Shown here: one piece after another, positions 13,539 to 22,978 of the stretch
How the letters are laid out: every line of letters begins with the position of its first letter
How positions within the stretch are numbered: position 1 is the first letter of the stretch
Translations under genes and position numbers: made by a program
NCBI GenBank assembly: GCA_035483935.1
Contig: DATHPK010000147.1
Location: forward strand, 1 to 24,771
Length of the DNA: 24,771 nt
Reading direction: 5' to 3'
Source: Bog-473 sp035483935
GTDB taxonomy: Bacteria > Actinomycetota > Acidimicrobiia > Acidimicrobiales > RAAP-2
The notes under the pieces: model-generated
Databases searched by the model: none
Told to the model about the DNA's origin: nothing
What the model saw: the letters and a program-made list of their open reading frames with translations, nothing else

Positions 13539-14573
13539 TCACCGCCGGACGGCGGCCACATCCTCGATCGCCGGCGCCGGACCCGGGTCCACGCCTTCGC
13601 GTGCGGCTAGCTCCAGCGAGACGAGCTCACCCAGCAGCGCGAGGTCGAGCAGCCTCGCGAGGTCGTTGTCGCCGTCCGCCCGCACCTCGAGCACGTCGGC
13701 CATGACCTCTTCGGTCGCCGACCGCACGGCGTCGAACAGAGCGGATACCGGCGGCGTCTCGCCGCTGTGCCGCAGAAAGACGAGCGTCATCGTCTGGCGC
13801 GTGACGTCGCCGCCCTGGCCCCAGCCGGCCAGCTCGTCATAGGTCAGCGCCGGCAGCTCGGCCGCGAAGGCGGGCGACTTGGCGTTGAGGTTCACGCAGG
13901 ACTTCCACCACCGGGCCGCGACGGCGCCGATGCCGGTCGCCCCGTAGACCAGCGGGATGGTGCGGCCGATGCCGCGTGCCAGCTCGGCCGCGATGCCGGC
14001 GGAAAACGCATCGCGACGCCGGACCACGAAGTCCGCGGCTGCGCTCACGTCGTCGGTCCAATCGGGCAACAGACCCTCGGCGCTCAGCGCTCCCAACAAC
14101 GACACGGTCGCAAGGCCGAAGGCGGTCCGACCAGTGGGGCCTGCCGCACCCACCTCACACCAGGGCATGTCGGACCTGGCGCCGAGCCCGGCCAGCTCGG
14201 CGTCGTTCCCGATCCCTACGACACGGGCGCCGCGCTCGAGGGACTGGTGCGCCGCGGCCACCGTCTCGGGAGTGTCACCGCACGACACCGCAACGACGAG
14301 GCAGTCGGGTCCGACAAGCGCCGGCACCACTGAGTCACGGCAGACGACGAAAGGCACCGCGAGCTGATCGGCCACGAGGGCTGCCGTGGCGTCGCACGCA
14401 GCGGCCGCCGGGCCCAGGCCGAAGGCGACCACTGCTCGTTGAGGCTTGCCGGGTTGCGCGGCCGGCGGGCCGAAGGCACGGCGTGCCGCCTCGAGCGCTC
14501 CCGTCAGCAGGTCCGGCCATGCACACGTGGCATCCCACATCCCCGACGAATCGAGGCGGGGAGACCGGCTCAC
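13539..14573 (-). CDS. SIS-domain phosphoglucose/phosphomannose isomerase-like protein (Rv3256c-type)
   Basis: A 344-residue protein with two SIS-like halves. The phosphosugar-binding loop AVSCGDTPET (95-104) and the second-half block RTIPLVYGATGIGAVAARWW (204-223) match the bifunctional phosphoglucose/phosphomannose isomerase family. The catalytic blocks are altered: the usual E-N-x-K reads LNAK (229-232) and the usual H-N-E reads TYDE (244-247), so isomerase activity is doubtful. The order manB, Trm112-like, SIS protein resembles the mycobacterial manB-Rv3256c neighbourhood, implying a link to mannose or GDP-mannose supply. The GTG start overlaps the upstream stop as GTGA, so translation is coupled. 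A regulatory or structural partner of phosphomannomutase is as plausible as an enzyme. Confidence 0.8.
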   Translation of the reverse strand: MSRSPRLDSSGMWDATCAWPDLLTGALEAARRAFGPPAAQPGKPQRAVVAFGLGPAAAACDATAALVADQLAVPFVVCRDSVVPALVGPDCLVVAVSCGDTPETVAAAHQSLERGARVVGIGNDAELAGLGARSDMPWCEVGAAGPTGRTAFGLATVSLLGALSAEGLLPDWTDDVSAAADFVVRRRDAFSAGIAAELARGIGRTIPLVYGATGIGAVAARWWKSCVNLNAKSPAFAAELPALTYDELAGWGQGGDVTRQTMTLVFLRHSGETPPVSALFDAVRSATEEVMADVLEVRADGDNDLARLLDLALLGELVSLELAAREGVDPGPAPAIEDVAAVRR

Positions 14574-14812
14574 CCCTCGGCCGGCCCCGTGGTCCGCACA
14601 CCGTCCTTCTCGGCCTTCGCCAACAGGCGGTCGTGCTCGCCGTCACTCACGTCCGCCGACTCGTCCACCAACATGACGGGGACGCCGTCCTCCACGCGGT
14701 AGCTCTTCTTGAGCCGCGGGTTGTAGAGGATGTCCTCGTCCTCGAACCACAGGAGCGGTCCCTTGTCGGCCGGGCAGGCGAGAACGTCGAGCAAGAGGGG
14801 GTCGAGGCTCAC
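14570..14812 (-). CDS. Trm112/YcaR-like small protein lacking zinc cysteines
   Basis: An 80-residue protein whose LLLDVLACPADKGPLLWF start and YRVEDGVPVMLVDE core match the Trm112/UPF0434 family. Classical members bind zinc through CPxC and a second cysteine pair; here only Cys13 of the first pair remains (CPADK) and no second pair is present. Trm112 proteins act as partners and stabilisers of methyltransferases, but none is encoded nearby. The gene is 12 bp after manB and overlaps the SIS gene by 4 bp, so it is firmly part of the sugar-phosphate operon, as in many actinobacteria. Its function in this setting is not established. Confidence 0.82.
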   Translation of the reverse strand: MSLDPLLLDVLACPADKGPLLWFEDEDILYNPRLKKSYRVEDGVPVMLVDESADVSDGEHDRLLAKAEKDGVRTTGPAEG

Positions 14813-14824
14813 TTGGTCTCCTTA

Positions 14825-16186
14825 CTACTTGTCTGCCGGTAGGCCGGCGTGGGCGGCGATCAACTTCTGGACCTCGGCGACGTGCACGGCGCACAGTTCG
14901 GGGGTACGGGCCTCCACGTTGAGGCGCAGCAGCGGTTCGGTATTCGACGGGCGGACGTTGTACCACCAATCGGCGTGCTCCACCGTCAATCCGTCGAGCC
15001 GATCCACCGATGCACCGGCGGTTCGCTCGACCTCGGCCATGGCGGACACCGTGGCGGCCGGGTCGGCCACCTCGGTGTTGATCTCTCCGGAGTCGGCGTA
15101 GCGCTGGTACGGCTCGAGCATGGCGGACAGGGGCTCCCCGCTCTTGCTCAGCAGCTCGAGCACGACGAGGGCGGTGATGATGCCCGAGTCGGCGCGGAAG
15201 TTGTCCCGGTAGTAGTAGTGCCCGGAGTGCTCGCCACCGAAGACGGCGCCCGTCTCGGCCATCACCTTCTTGATCAGTGAGTGCCCGACCTGCGTCCGCA
15301 CCGGAATGCCGCCCATCTCCGTGACGGTCTCGGGCACGACGTGCGAACAGATGAGGTTGTAGAGGATCGTCTCGCCCGGGTGCTTGGTGAGCATCGACGC
15401 CGCCACCAGCGCCGTGGTGAGCGAGCCCGAGACCGGCTCCGCCCGCTCGTCGACGAGGAACACCCGGTCGGCGTCGCCGTCGAACGCGAGCCCGATGTCG
15501 GCGCCGTGATCGAGGACCGCTTTCTTGAGGTCGACCAGGTTCTCCGGCTGGATGGGGTCGGCGGGATGATTGGGAAAGTTGCCGTCGAGCTCGGGGTAGA
15601 GGATCTCGATCTCGAAGGGAAGCCGTTCGAAGACGATCGGCACGACCAGTCCGCCCATCCCGTTGGCGGTGTCGGCCACCACCTTGAGCGGGCGCAGCGA
15701 CGCGACGTCGACGAAGGAGACGACGTGGTCGGCCCACTCCCCCAGCAGGTCGAGCTCGCGCCGGCTGCCGGTCAGCGGCGGCACCGGTTCGCCGTAGAGC
15801 TTCTCGGCATCCGCCTCGATGTCGGCGAGGCCGGTGTCGCGCCCGATCGGTCGGGCGCCCGAGAGGCAGAGTTTCATGCCGTTGTACTGCGCCGGGTTGT
15901 GGGAGGCAGTGAACATCGCGCCCGGCGCGTCGAGGTGGCCGGCGGCGAAGTAGAGAAAGTCGGTGGAGGCGAGGCCGAGGTCGGTCACGTCGGCACCCTC
16001 GGACCGCACCCCGTCGGAGAACGCGTGTGACAGTTCGACGCCCGACTCCCGCATGTCGCGGGCGACGAGGATCTCCGGTGCGCCGGCGAAGCGCGCCATG
16101 GCCCGGCCGATGGCGAGACACATCTCCGCATCGAGCTGATCGGGCACGGTGCCGCGTACGTCGTACGCCTTGAAGACCTGGTCCAT
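14825..16186 (-). CDS. manB: Phosphomannomutase/phosphoglucomutase
   Basis: A 453-residue alpha-D-phosphohexomutase that interconverts hexose 6-phosphate and 1-phosphate, here probably mannose phosphate for GDP-mannose and cell-envelope glycans. All four family motifs are present: FKAYDVRG at the N-terminus, the phosphoserine loop TASHNPAQYNG with Ser95, the magnesium loop DGDADR, the sugar loop GGEHSGHYYYRD, and the phosphate loop RPSNTEPLLRL near the C-terminus. Length is normal. The ATG at 16186 has GGAGG 12 nt upstream; a GTG at 16195 is nearer to it and could add three residues. It is followed at 12 bp by the Trm112-like gene, and CPBP ends 62 bp upstream, so a four-gene minus-strand operon is possible. 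Confidence 0.95.
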   Translation of the reverse strand: MDQVFKAYDVRGTVPDQLDAEMCLAIGRAMARFAGAPEILVARDMRESGVELSHAFSDGVRSEGADVTDLGLASTDFLYFAAGHLDAPGAMFTASHNPAQYNGMKLCLSGARPIGRDTGLADIEADAEKLYGEPVPPLTGSRRELDLLGEWADHVVSFVDVASLRPLKVVADTANGMGGLVVPIVFERLPFEIEILYPELDGNFPNHPADPIQPENLVDLKKAVLDHGADIGLAFDGDADRVFLVDERAEPVSGSLTTALVAASMLTKHPGETILYNLICSHVVPETVTEMGGIPVRTQVGHSLIKKVMAETGAVFGGEHSGHYYYRDNFRADSGIITALVVLELLSKSGEPLSAMLEPYQRYADSGEINTEVADPAATVSAMAEVERTAGASVDRLDGLTVEHADWWYNVRPSNTEPLLRLNVEARTPELCAVHVAEVQKLIAAHAGLPADK

Positions 16187-16248
16187 GCGGCTCACGGGCC
16201 TCCACCATAGGGGGCGGCCGGACGGCTCTTCTCCGGCCAGGACCACCC

Positions 16249-17253
16249 TCAGTGGAAGAGGATGACGCTCCCGTTGAGCGCAATGCCGATGATGGCGACC
16301 AGGTTGAACGAGGCGTGCGCCACCATGTTCATGCCGAGACGTCCGGTGCGGTACGAGACGGCGGCCAGCACCATGCCGAAGAGGGCCAGGCCCGCGAACT
16401 GCACCCACTCCCCGTGCGCGGCGCCGAAGAGGAGCCCGTCGGCGATCACCGCCAGGACGACTGCGGCGGCACGGACGCGGCCGGCAGACCTCATCGGCGT
16501 GAACAAGCGCACGAGTGCCTTGAGCAACAGCCCGCGGAAGAAGAGCTCCTCGGCCGCCGGCGCGAGCAGCACGGTGGCGATGGCGATGACGACGAACCCG
16601 GGCCCGTGCGAGGCACCGGTGAGCCGCTGCGAGGGCGCGTTGAGGTTGTGGATGGTGTGGAAGAGGTTCTGGTAGATCGAGTACACGACGTCGATGGCGA
16701 ACTGGCCGCCGACGCCGATGAGGATGCCGAGGAGGTCCCACCACCGGAAGCGCAACCCCAGGTCGCGCGAGAAGTGCTTCGTGCCCTGGGTGCGGCTGGC
16801 CAACCAGGGTGCGCCGAGGAGCCCGATCCACAGGCCGATCAGCGTCGACACCACGTACCACTCGGGTGGCACCGTCTGCGTGGCGATCGCCTGCATCTGC
16901 GTCGCCGTCTCGCCCTCGATGGCGCCGGCAACGAGGGCGAAGATGGTGGCGGCCAGCTGGCCGACGACGAAGCCCGCGCAGGCGAAGATCAGCCAGTACC
17001 AGGCCTGGCGAGGGGTCTTCGGGGGGACCCAGGGGGTATCGAGGAAGGGGATGTCCACGTCGGGGGGCGGGGGCGTGCCCGGTTGCGGGGGCCCGCCGCC
17101 GGGCACGGGGAATGACCCGGGGGGCGGTCCGGCGGACGGCGGTGCGGCCGGGGGCTGCTGCAGCCACTCGCGGGGCACGTAGCCGGCGGGGACGGGTCCG
17201 GGCGGACGTGCCGGTGGCCCCATGGCGGGCGCGCCGCTCTCGGGGTCGGTCAT
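16249..17253 (-). CDS. CPBP-family intramembrane protease with proline-rich N-terminus
   Basis: A 334-residue multi-spanning protein of the CPBP (Rce1-like) family. The catalytic motifs are AEELFFRG (Glu235, Glu236, Arg240), FGAAH (His280) and AHASFN (His313, Asn317), all intact. The first 80 residues are proline/glycine-rich and cytosolic, a tail common in actinobacterial members; about six to eight hydrophobic segments follow from residue 85. Such proteins are predicted membrane proteases; known roles include bacteriocin maturation and immunity, but the native substrate here is unknown. I chose the ATG at 17253 because a TATCGT -10 element lies exactly 7 nt upstream with no ribosome site, which fits leaderless transcription. 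A GTG at 17259 would add two residues. Confidence 0.9.
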   Translation of the reverse strand: MTDPESGAPAMGPPARPPGPVPAGYVPREWLQQPPAAPPSAGPPPGSFPVPGGGPPQPGTPPPPDVDIPFLDTPWVPPKTPRQAWYWLIFACAGFVVGQLAATIFALVAGAIEGETATQMQAIATQTVPPEWYVVSTLIGLWIGLLGAPWLASRTQGTKHFSRDLGLRFRWWDLLGILIGVGGQFAIDVVYSIYQNLFHTIHNLNAPSQRLTGASHGPGFVVIAIATVLLAPAAEELFFRGLLLKALVRLFTPMRSAGRVRAAAVVLAVIADGLLFGAAHGEWVQFAGLALFGMVLAAVSYRTGRLGMNMVAHASFNLVAIIGIALNGSVILFH

Positions 17254-17260
17254 CGGCACG

Positions 17261-17266
17261 ACGATA
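17261..17266 (-). promoter_or_regulatory. -10 element for leaderless CPBP protease transcript
   Basis: On the minus strand TATCGT matches the actinobacterial -10 consensus TANNNT and is followed by exactly 7 nt before the ATG at 17253, the spacing expected if transcription starts at the A of the start codon. No Shine-Dalgarno is present. No clear -35 is seen. Confidence 0.5.
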
Positions 17267-17350
17267 CCGGTGCGCCGCGACCCGGAATCTGCGGGTAGCG
17301 CCGCTAACTCCCCAGGTGAGAGGCGGTCACCGCGACGGAGGGGCGGCGCC

Positions 17351-17356
17351 TAGCAT
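17351..17356 (+). promoter_or_regulatory. -10 element for leaderless ftsH transcript
   Basis: TAGCAT matches TANNNT and is followed by exactly 7 nt before the GTG at 17364, the same geometry as at the divergent CPBP promoter. The ATG at 17355 lies inside this hexamer, which argues for the GTG as the start. Confidence 0.5.
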
Positions 17357-17363
17357 GTACGGG

Positions 17364-19553
<2,190 letters not shown>

Positions 19554-19574
19554 GCCACTCTCCTTCGACCACGA

Positions 19575-19594
19575 GCCAGGCCGGCATGGCCCTG
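19575..19594. terminator. Imperfect stem-loop after ftsH
   Basis: CCAGGCC and GGCCCTGG pair across a short loop with one bulged base, 20-40 bp after the ftsH stop and before the sigma factor gene. No U-tract follows. It is a weak terminator candidate only. Confidence 0.25.
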
Positions 19595-19654
19595 GTCGCG
19601 ATGGCGCGGCGGACCGATCGAACCGAAACGGGACGGGCGGCGTCATAAGGGGGG

Positions 19655-20239
19655 ATGGTGGAGGCACAGCTGGCCGAGTGGCTCGAGGAGGGGTACGTGC
19701 CCTCCTTCCGCACGGCCTGCCTCATCCTGGGCAACCGGTCCGACGCCGAGGAAGCCGTCCAGGAGGCGTTCCTCCGGGCCTGGCGCTTCCGCGACTCGCT
19801 GACGGACGTGCCGAGCATCCGGCCGTGGCTCTACCGGGTCGTGGTCAACTCGTGCTACTCGAAGCTGCGCCAGGAGATCCCGCACCGGGACCGGCGCGCC
19901 GGTGACGAGCCGCTGTCCCACGTGGCAGCGGACGGGGCGGGGCCCGAGGCGAGCGCAGAACGGGGCGAGGTGGCCGACACGGTGCTGGCCGCGTTGGCGC
20001 GGTTGCCGTTGTCGCTGCGCGTGCCCGTGGTGTTGCGCTACTACGCGGACCTGAGCGAGCGGGACATCGCGCGCGCGATCGGCCGGCGCCAGGGCACGGT
20101 GAAGTCGCGCCTGCACGAGGCGCGCCGCCGGCTGGCGGCCGACCCCGCGCTCAGCGCGCTCGCGACGTTCGGCGACGGCAAGGACGGTGCGGGTGACGGT
20201 GACGGTGACGCCGTGGCCGGAGAGGAGGCCAGGTCGTGA
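19655..20239 (+). CDS. ECF-type RNA polymerase sigma factor
   Basis: A 194-residue sigma-70 family protein of extracytoplasmic-function size. Region 2 spans about residues 10-75, with SDAEEAVQEAFLRAWRF (core binding and -10 recognition) and RPWLYRVVVNSCYSKLR. Region 4 spans about 103-162, with LPLSLRVPVVLRYYADLSE and the helix-turn-helix RDIARAIGRRQGTVKSRLHEARRRL. The tail is acidic and low in complexity. The ATG follows an AAGGGGGG run directly, an unusually short spacing; the adjacent GTG at 19658 may be used. Its stop overlaps the start of the DUF4349 membrane protein, the arrangement typical of an ECF sigma factor with its membrane anti-sigma factor. The regulon cannot be told from the sequence. 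Confidence 0.93.
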   Translation: MVEAQLAEWLEEGYVPSFRTACLILGNRSDAEEAVQEAFLRAWRFRDSLTDVPSIRPWLYRVVVNSCYSKLRQEIPHRDRRAGDEPLSHVAADGAGPEASAERGEVADTVLAALARLPLSLRVPVVLRYYADLSERDIARAIGRRQGTVKSRLHEARRRLAADPALSALATFGDGKDGAGDGDGDAVAGEEARS

Positions 20240-21480
20240 CAATGCTCGACGACGATCGTCTGGCCGAGCTCTTCGGGCGGGCCGCCGAGGCGTTCGAGGT
20301 CCCCGAGTCGGGGATCGACGAGATCTTGGCGCGCGCCGAGCGGGGGACGACGCGCGGCGACGCCGATGCGGGCGACGAGGCGGGGGCATCGGCGTTGTCG
20401 GGAGGCCTCGAGGCCGACGACGGCGCCGGGGACACGGCGATGACCGACGAACTCACCCGCCGGCGGCGCCTCGTGACGGTGGCGGGAAGGCACCGGATCC
20501 TGTCGGTGGCGGTGGTGGCCGTGGTCGTACTGATCGCGGCCGGGACGATCGGCGCCGTCGTGCGGTCGCCTTCGGGCCCGACGCTCAGCTCGCTCAGGGC
20601 GGTGGGAGAGAAAGGGGCCAGGCCCGGGGGCGTCGCCGGGCCCGCCGCGAGCACGACGCTCCCCGTCCTCACCCCGGCCAGCCCGGGACCTGCCTTCGCG
20701 CCAGGCGCGGCATCGCCGAACAGCTCGAGCGGCACCGACGCTCGCACCGGCGCGCAGGGCCAGAGCGCCCCGGCGCTGCCGCCGGGCGCAGTCGGGCAGG
20801 AGGCCAAGATCGAACAGACGGGCACGCTCGAGCTGACGGTCAAAAAGGGTGACCTGACGCGGACGATGACGAGGCTGACCAACCTCGCCGGGTCCGTGGG
20901 TGGCTTCGTGGCCAACTCGCAGAGTCAGAACGGGACGGGCGGCGGAAGCGCCTACGGCACCATCAGCATGGAGGTGCCGGTCAACGACTTCGCAAGCGTC
21001 CTCAAGGCGGCAGAGCAGTTCGGCAAGACGTCGAACGTCTCCACCAATGCCACCGATGTCACGGGCCAATACGTCGACCTCCAGGCGCGCCTGACCGCGC
21101 TCGAGGACAGCCGCGAGCAGTACCTCACGATCCTGGCCAAGGCGACGAGCATCGGCGACATCCTGTCGGTGCAGGAACAGCTCGACAGCATCCAGCAGCA
21201 GATCGAACAGCTGCAGGGCCAGCTGCAACTCCTCACGAGCCAGACGTCGTACTCGAAGGTCACGGTGACGATCAACGAGGGGACGCCGCCGCCGCACCCG
21301 GGGCCGCTGCCCGAATCGGGGCTCGTCCAGGCGTGGCACGACAGCGTCGGCGGCTTCGTGGCGGGCGTCGAGGGCCTGGTCCGCCTGGCGGGTCCGCTCC
21401 TGTTCGCATTGCTGTGCCTCGTGCTCGCCGCGGTCGGCGGACGCCTGCTCTGGCGCCGCTACCAGCGTCACCGCCTCTGA
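20236..21480 (+). CDS. DUF4349 membrane protein, candidate anti-sigma factor
   Basis: A 414-residue protein starting at a GTG that overlaps the sigma factor stop (GTGA). Residues 1-87 are cytosolic, with a short amphipathic helix pair at 5-36 and an acidic low-complexity stretch; 88-109 is a membrane span; 110-185 is a Pro/Ala/Ser linker outside the membrane. From about 188 to 405 lies DUF4349, with a coiled coil at 282-335, and a C-terminal span at 383-405 followed by basic residues. The order cytosolic domain, span, external domain and the coupling to an ECF sigma gene fit an anti-sigma factor, but the H-x3-C-x2-C zinc motif is absent. DUF4349 resembles a periplasmic coiled-coil sensor; its ligand is unknown. 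The anti-sigma role is inference. Confidence 0.85.
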   Translation: MTMLDDDRLAELFGRAAEAFEVPESGIDEILARAERGTTRGDADAGDEAGASALSGGLEADDGAGDTAMTDELTRRRRLVTVAGRHRILSVAVVAVVVLIAAGTIGAVVRSPSGPTLSSLRAVGEKGARPGGVAGPAASTTLPVLTPASPGPAFAPGAASPNSSSGTDARTGAQGQSAPALPPGAVGQEAKIEQTGTLELTVKKGDLTRTMTRLTNLAGSVGGFVANSQSQNGTGGGSAYGTISMEVPVNDFASVLKAAEQFGKTSNVSTNATDVTGQYVDLQARLTALEDSREQYLTILAKATSIGDILSVQEQLDSIQQQIEQLQGQLQLLTSQTSYSKVTVTINEGTPPPHPGPLPESGLVQAWHDSVGGFVAGVEGLVRLAGPLLFALLCLVLAAVGGRLLWRRYQRHRL

Positions 21481-21496
21481 GCTGAGGGCGTCAGAG
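21475..21496. terminator. Inverted repeat formed by two convergent stop codons
   Basis: CTCTGA (21475-21480) and TCAGAG (21491-21496) form a 6-bp stem with a 10-base loop. Each arm holds the stop codon of one of the two convergent genes, which are only 10 bp apart. It may act as a weak bidirectional terminator. Confidence 0.3.
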
Positions 21497-22978
21497 ACCC
21501 ACGGGCGCAGCCAGGGCAACGCCGGGCATGCCGACGACGCCCACGGCGCCGCTCGGCGTGAAGTCCTCGCTCGACGCCATCGGTCCGTCGGCGCGCACCA
21601 CGATGGGATCGAACCCGGCGCCGGACAGCGCCGAACCCGACACGACTGCGCTCTGGCCTGGCGCGAGCGTGCCCGACGCCAAGAGGTGATGGCGGCCCGG
21701 CGCGATGGAGTACGCGCTGAACGTCTCGGGGGTGTCGCCGACGTTGACGGCGGCGAACGCATCCCGGGCCGCGCCGCTCACGGCGGGACTGGGTTGGGTA
21801 CCCGGTGGCGCGAGGACCCACTCTTGCGCCGGCGTCGAACTGGTGAAGGAGTCGACGGCTGCGGTGATCCCGGCTTGCGGCGCGGTCGCCGACGCGGGAG
21901 CAGCCACCGCCCGGCTCACGACCACACCGGGACCACCGGTCGCGTCCACCTGGGCCGAGTAGCCAGCGCCATCGGGGATACGGGTCTGATGGCTCGTCGC
22001 CAGCGCCCACGTCTGGCCGGGCGCCACGGTGTTCTCCAGCGGCGCCAACGCACCCGAGGCGAGACGGAGGTGCACCGTCACCTTTTCGGGCGCAGTCCCC
22101 GGATTGAACACGTCGATCTCCGACTTGGCGCCCCCCGAGGTCTCCTCGGCCAGCGGAATCGCCCAGTGGGTTTCGGGCTGACTCGAGCCCGGCACCACGG
22201 ACAGGCCGGAGCTCGTCCCGGCGAACGTCTGCGTCTCGGCGGCGACCACCCGACCCGTCCGCGCCGTGACCACCGTGCTCACCTGGGAGGCGTTCTGCAC
22301 CTCGGACGCGACGTCCTCTGCCAGCGTCGCGCCGGGGTCGATCACGACGCCCTGGTAGTTGACCGGCTGGACCGCGCCCGTGGGAGTCATGAAGTCGAGG
22401 TCCACGACGACGGGTGACGACGTCGGGTTGAGCAGCGAGACGTACAAGCCGTTGGAACCGGCGGTGGAGCCCGAGGCGAAATACCAGTCGGCCGACGTCG
22501 AGCTCTGGCACGGGACGACCGACCAACCCGCCGCGCCGTGGACGGCCTGCGACACCGACACGCCACCGCTGTCGAGCGTCACCGTATAGGCCTCGTACGA
22601 ACCCGAGGAGGGGACCCCCAACGACGGGGCGACGACGCTCTCCGCCGGCACCGAAACGGCTGAGTCCACGCTGGCTCCCGAGTCGGTGACCGTCGTGATG
22701 TCTGCGTCGACGGCCCGCATCGTCGGATTGGAGAGCACGAGGGATCCGGGCGCGGAGCCCGCCTGCGTCGTCTGCCCGGTGCAGTACCAGGCCGACGACT
22801 CCGCGTCGGGCGCGCTCACCAGCGCTGACGGCATCGTCGAAACCGCGGCCGGGTTGGACGACCCTCGGGTCCCCAGGCCCACGGCGACACCAACGATCAC
22901 CACCGCCACCACCGCGAGGACGGGCCAGCGACGCTCGGGGCCGTGATGCGCAGGCCGGCTGGCGTGCACCGGGCTCAC
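21491..22978 (-). CDS. DUF5719-family secreted or membrane-anchored protein
   Basis: A 495-residue protein with a short basic N-terminus, one hydrophobic segment (20-36) acting as signal anchor, and a long extracytoplasmic part rich in Ser, Thr, Val and Gly. The WYCTGQ motif just after the anchor, the second Cys pair, the repeated beta-strand pattern (LVLSNPT, VSLLNPT, IDVFNPG, AVNVGDT) and the hydrophobic C-terminus match DUF5719. The repeated NP/NxG turns suggest several tandem Ig-like beta-sandwich units. The GTG at 22978 overlaps the stop of the upstream membrane protein as GTGA, so the two are translationally coupled. In actinobacteria these pairs accompany glycosyltransferase-type membrane proteins, suggesting a role in surface glycan assembly. 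No enzymatic motif is visible. Confidence 0.85.
   Translation of the reverse strand: MSPVHASRPAHHGPERRWPVLAVVAVVIVGVAVGLGTRGSSNPAAVSTMPSALVSAPDAESSAWYCTGQTTQAGSAPGSLVLSNPTMRAVDADITTVTDSGASVDSAVSVPAESVVAPSLGVPSSGSYEAYTVTLDSGGVSVSQAVHGAAGWSVVPCQSSTSADWYFASGSTAGSNGLYVSLLNPTSSPVVVDLDFMTPTGAVQPVNYQGVVIDPGATLAEDVASEVQNASQVSTVVTARTGRVVAAETQTFAGTSSGLSVVPGSSQPETHWAIPLAEETSGGAKSEIDVFNPGTAPEKVTVHLRLASGALAPLENTVAPGQTWALATSHQTRIPDGAGYSAQVDATGGPGVVVSRAVAAPASATAPQAGITAAVDSFTSSTPAQEWVLAPPGTQPSPAVSGAARDAFAAVNVGDTPETFSAYSIAPGRHHLLASGTLAPGQSAVVSGSALSGAGFDPIVVRADGPMASSEDFTPSGAVGVVGMPGVALAAPVGL

Noticed and set aside
14825..17167. A 780-codon frame joining manB to sequence across the CPBP gene
   Set aside because: The N-terminal 300 or so residues are an out-of-frame reading of the CPBP gene; manB proper begins at ATG 16186.
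16809..17363. Upstream extension of the FtsH frame
   Set aside because: It reads through the antisense of the CPBP protease as Arg-rich sequence and contains no FtsH-like domain; the leaderless GTG at 17364 is preferred.
20041..21762. A 573-codon frame antisense to the sigma factor and DUF4349 genes
   Set aside because: Low-complexity Arg/Ala composition and complete overlap with two well-supported genes.
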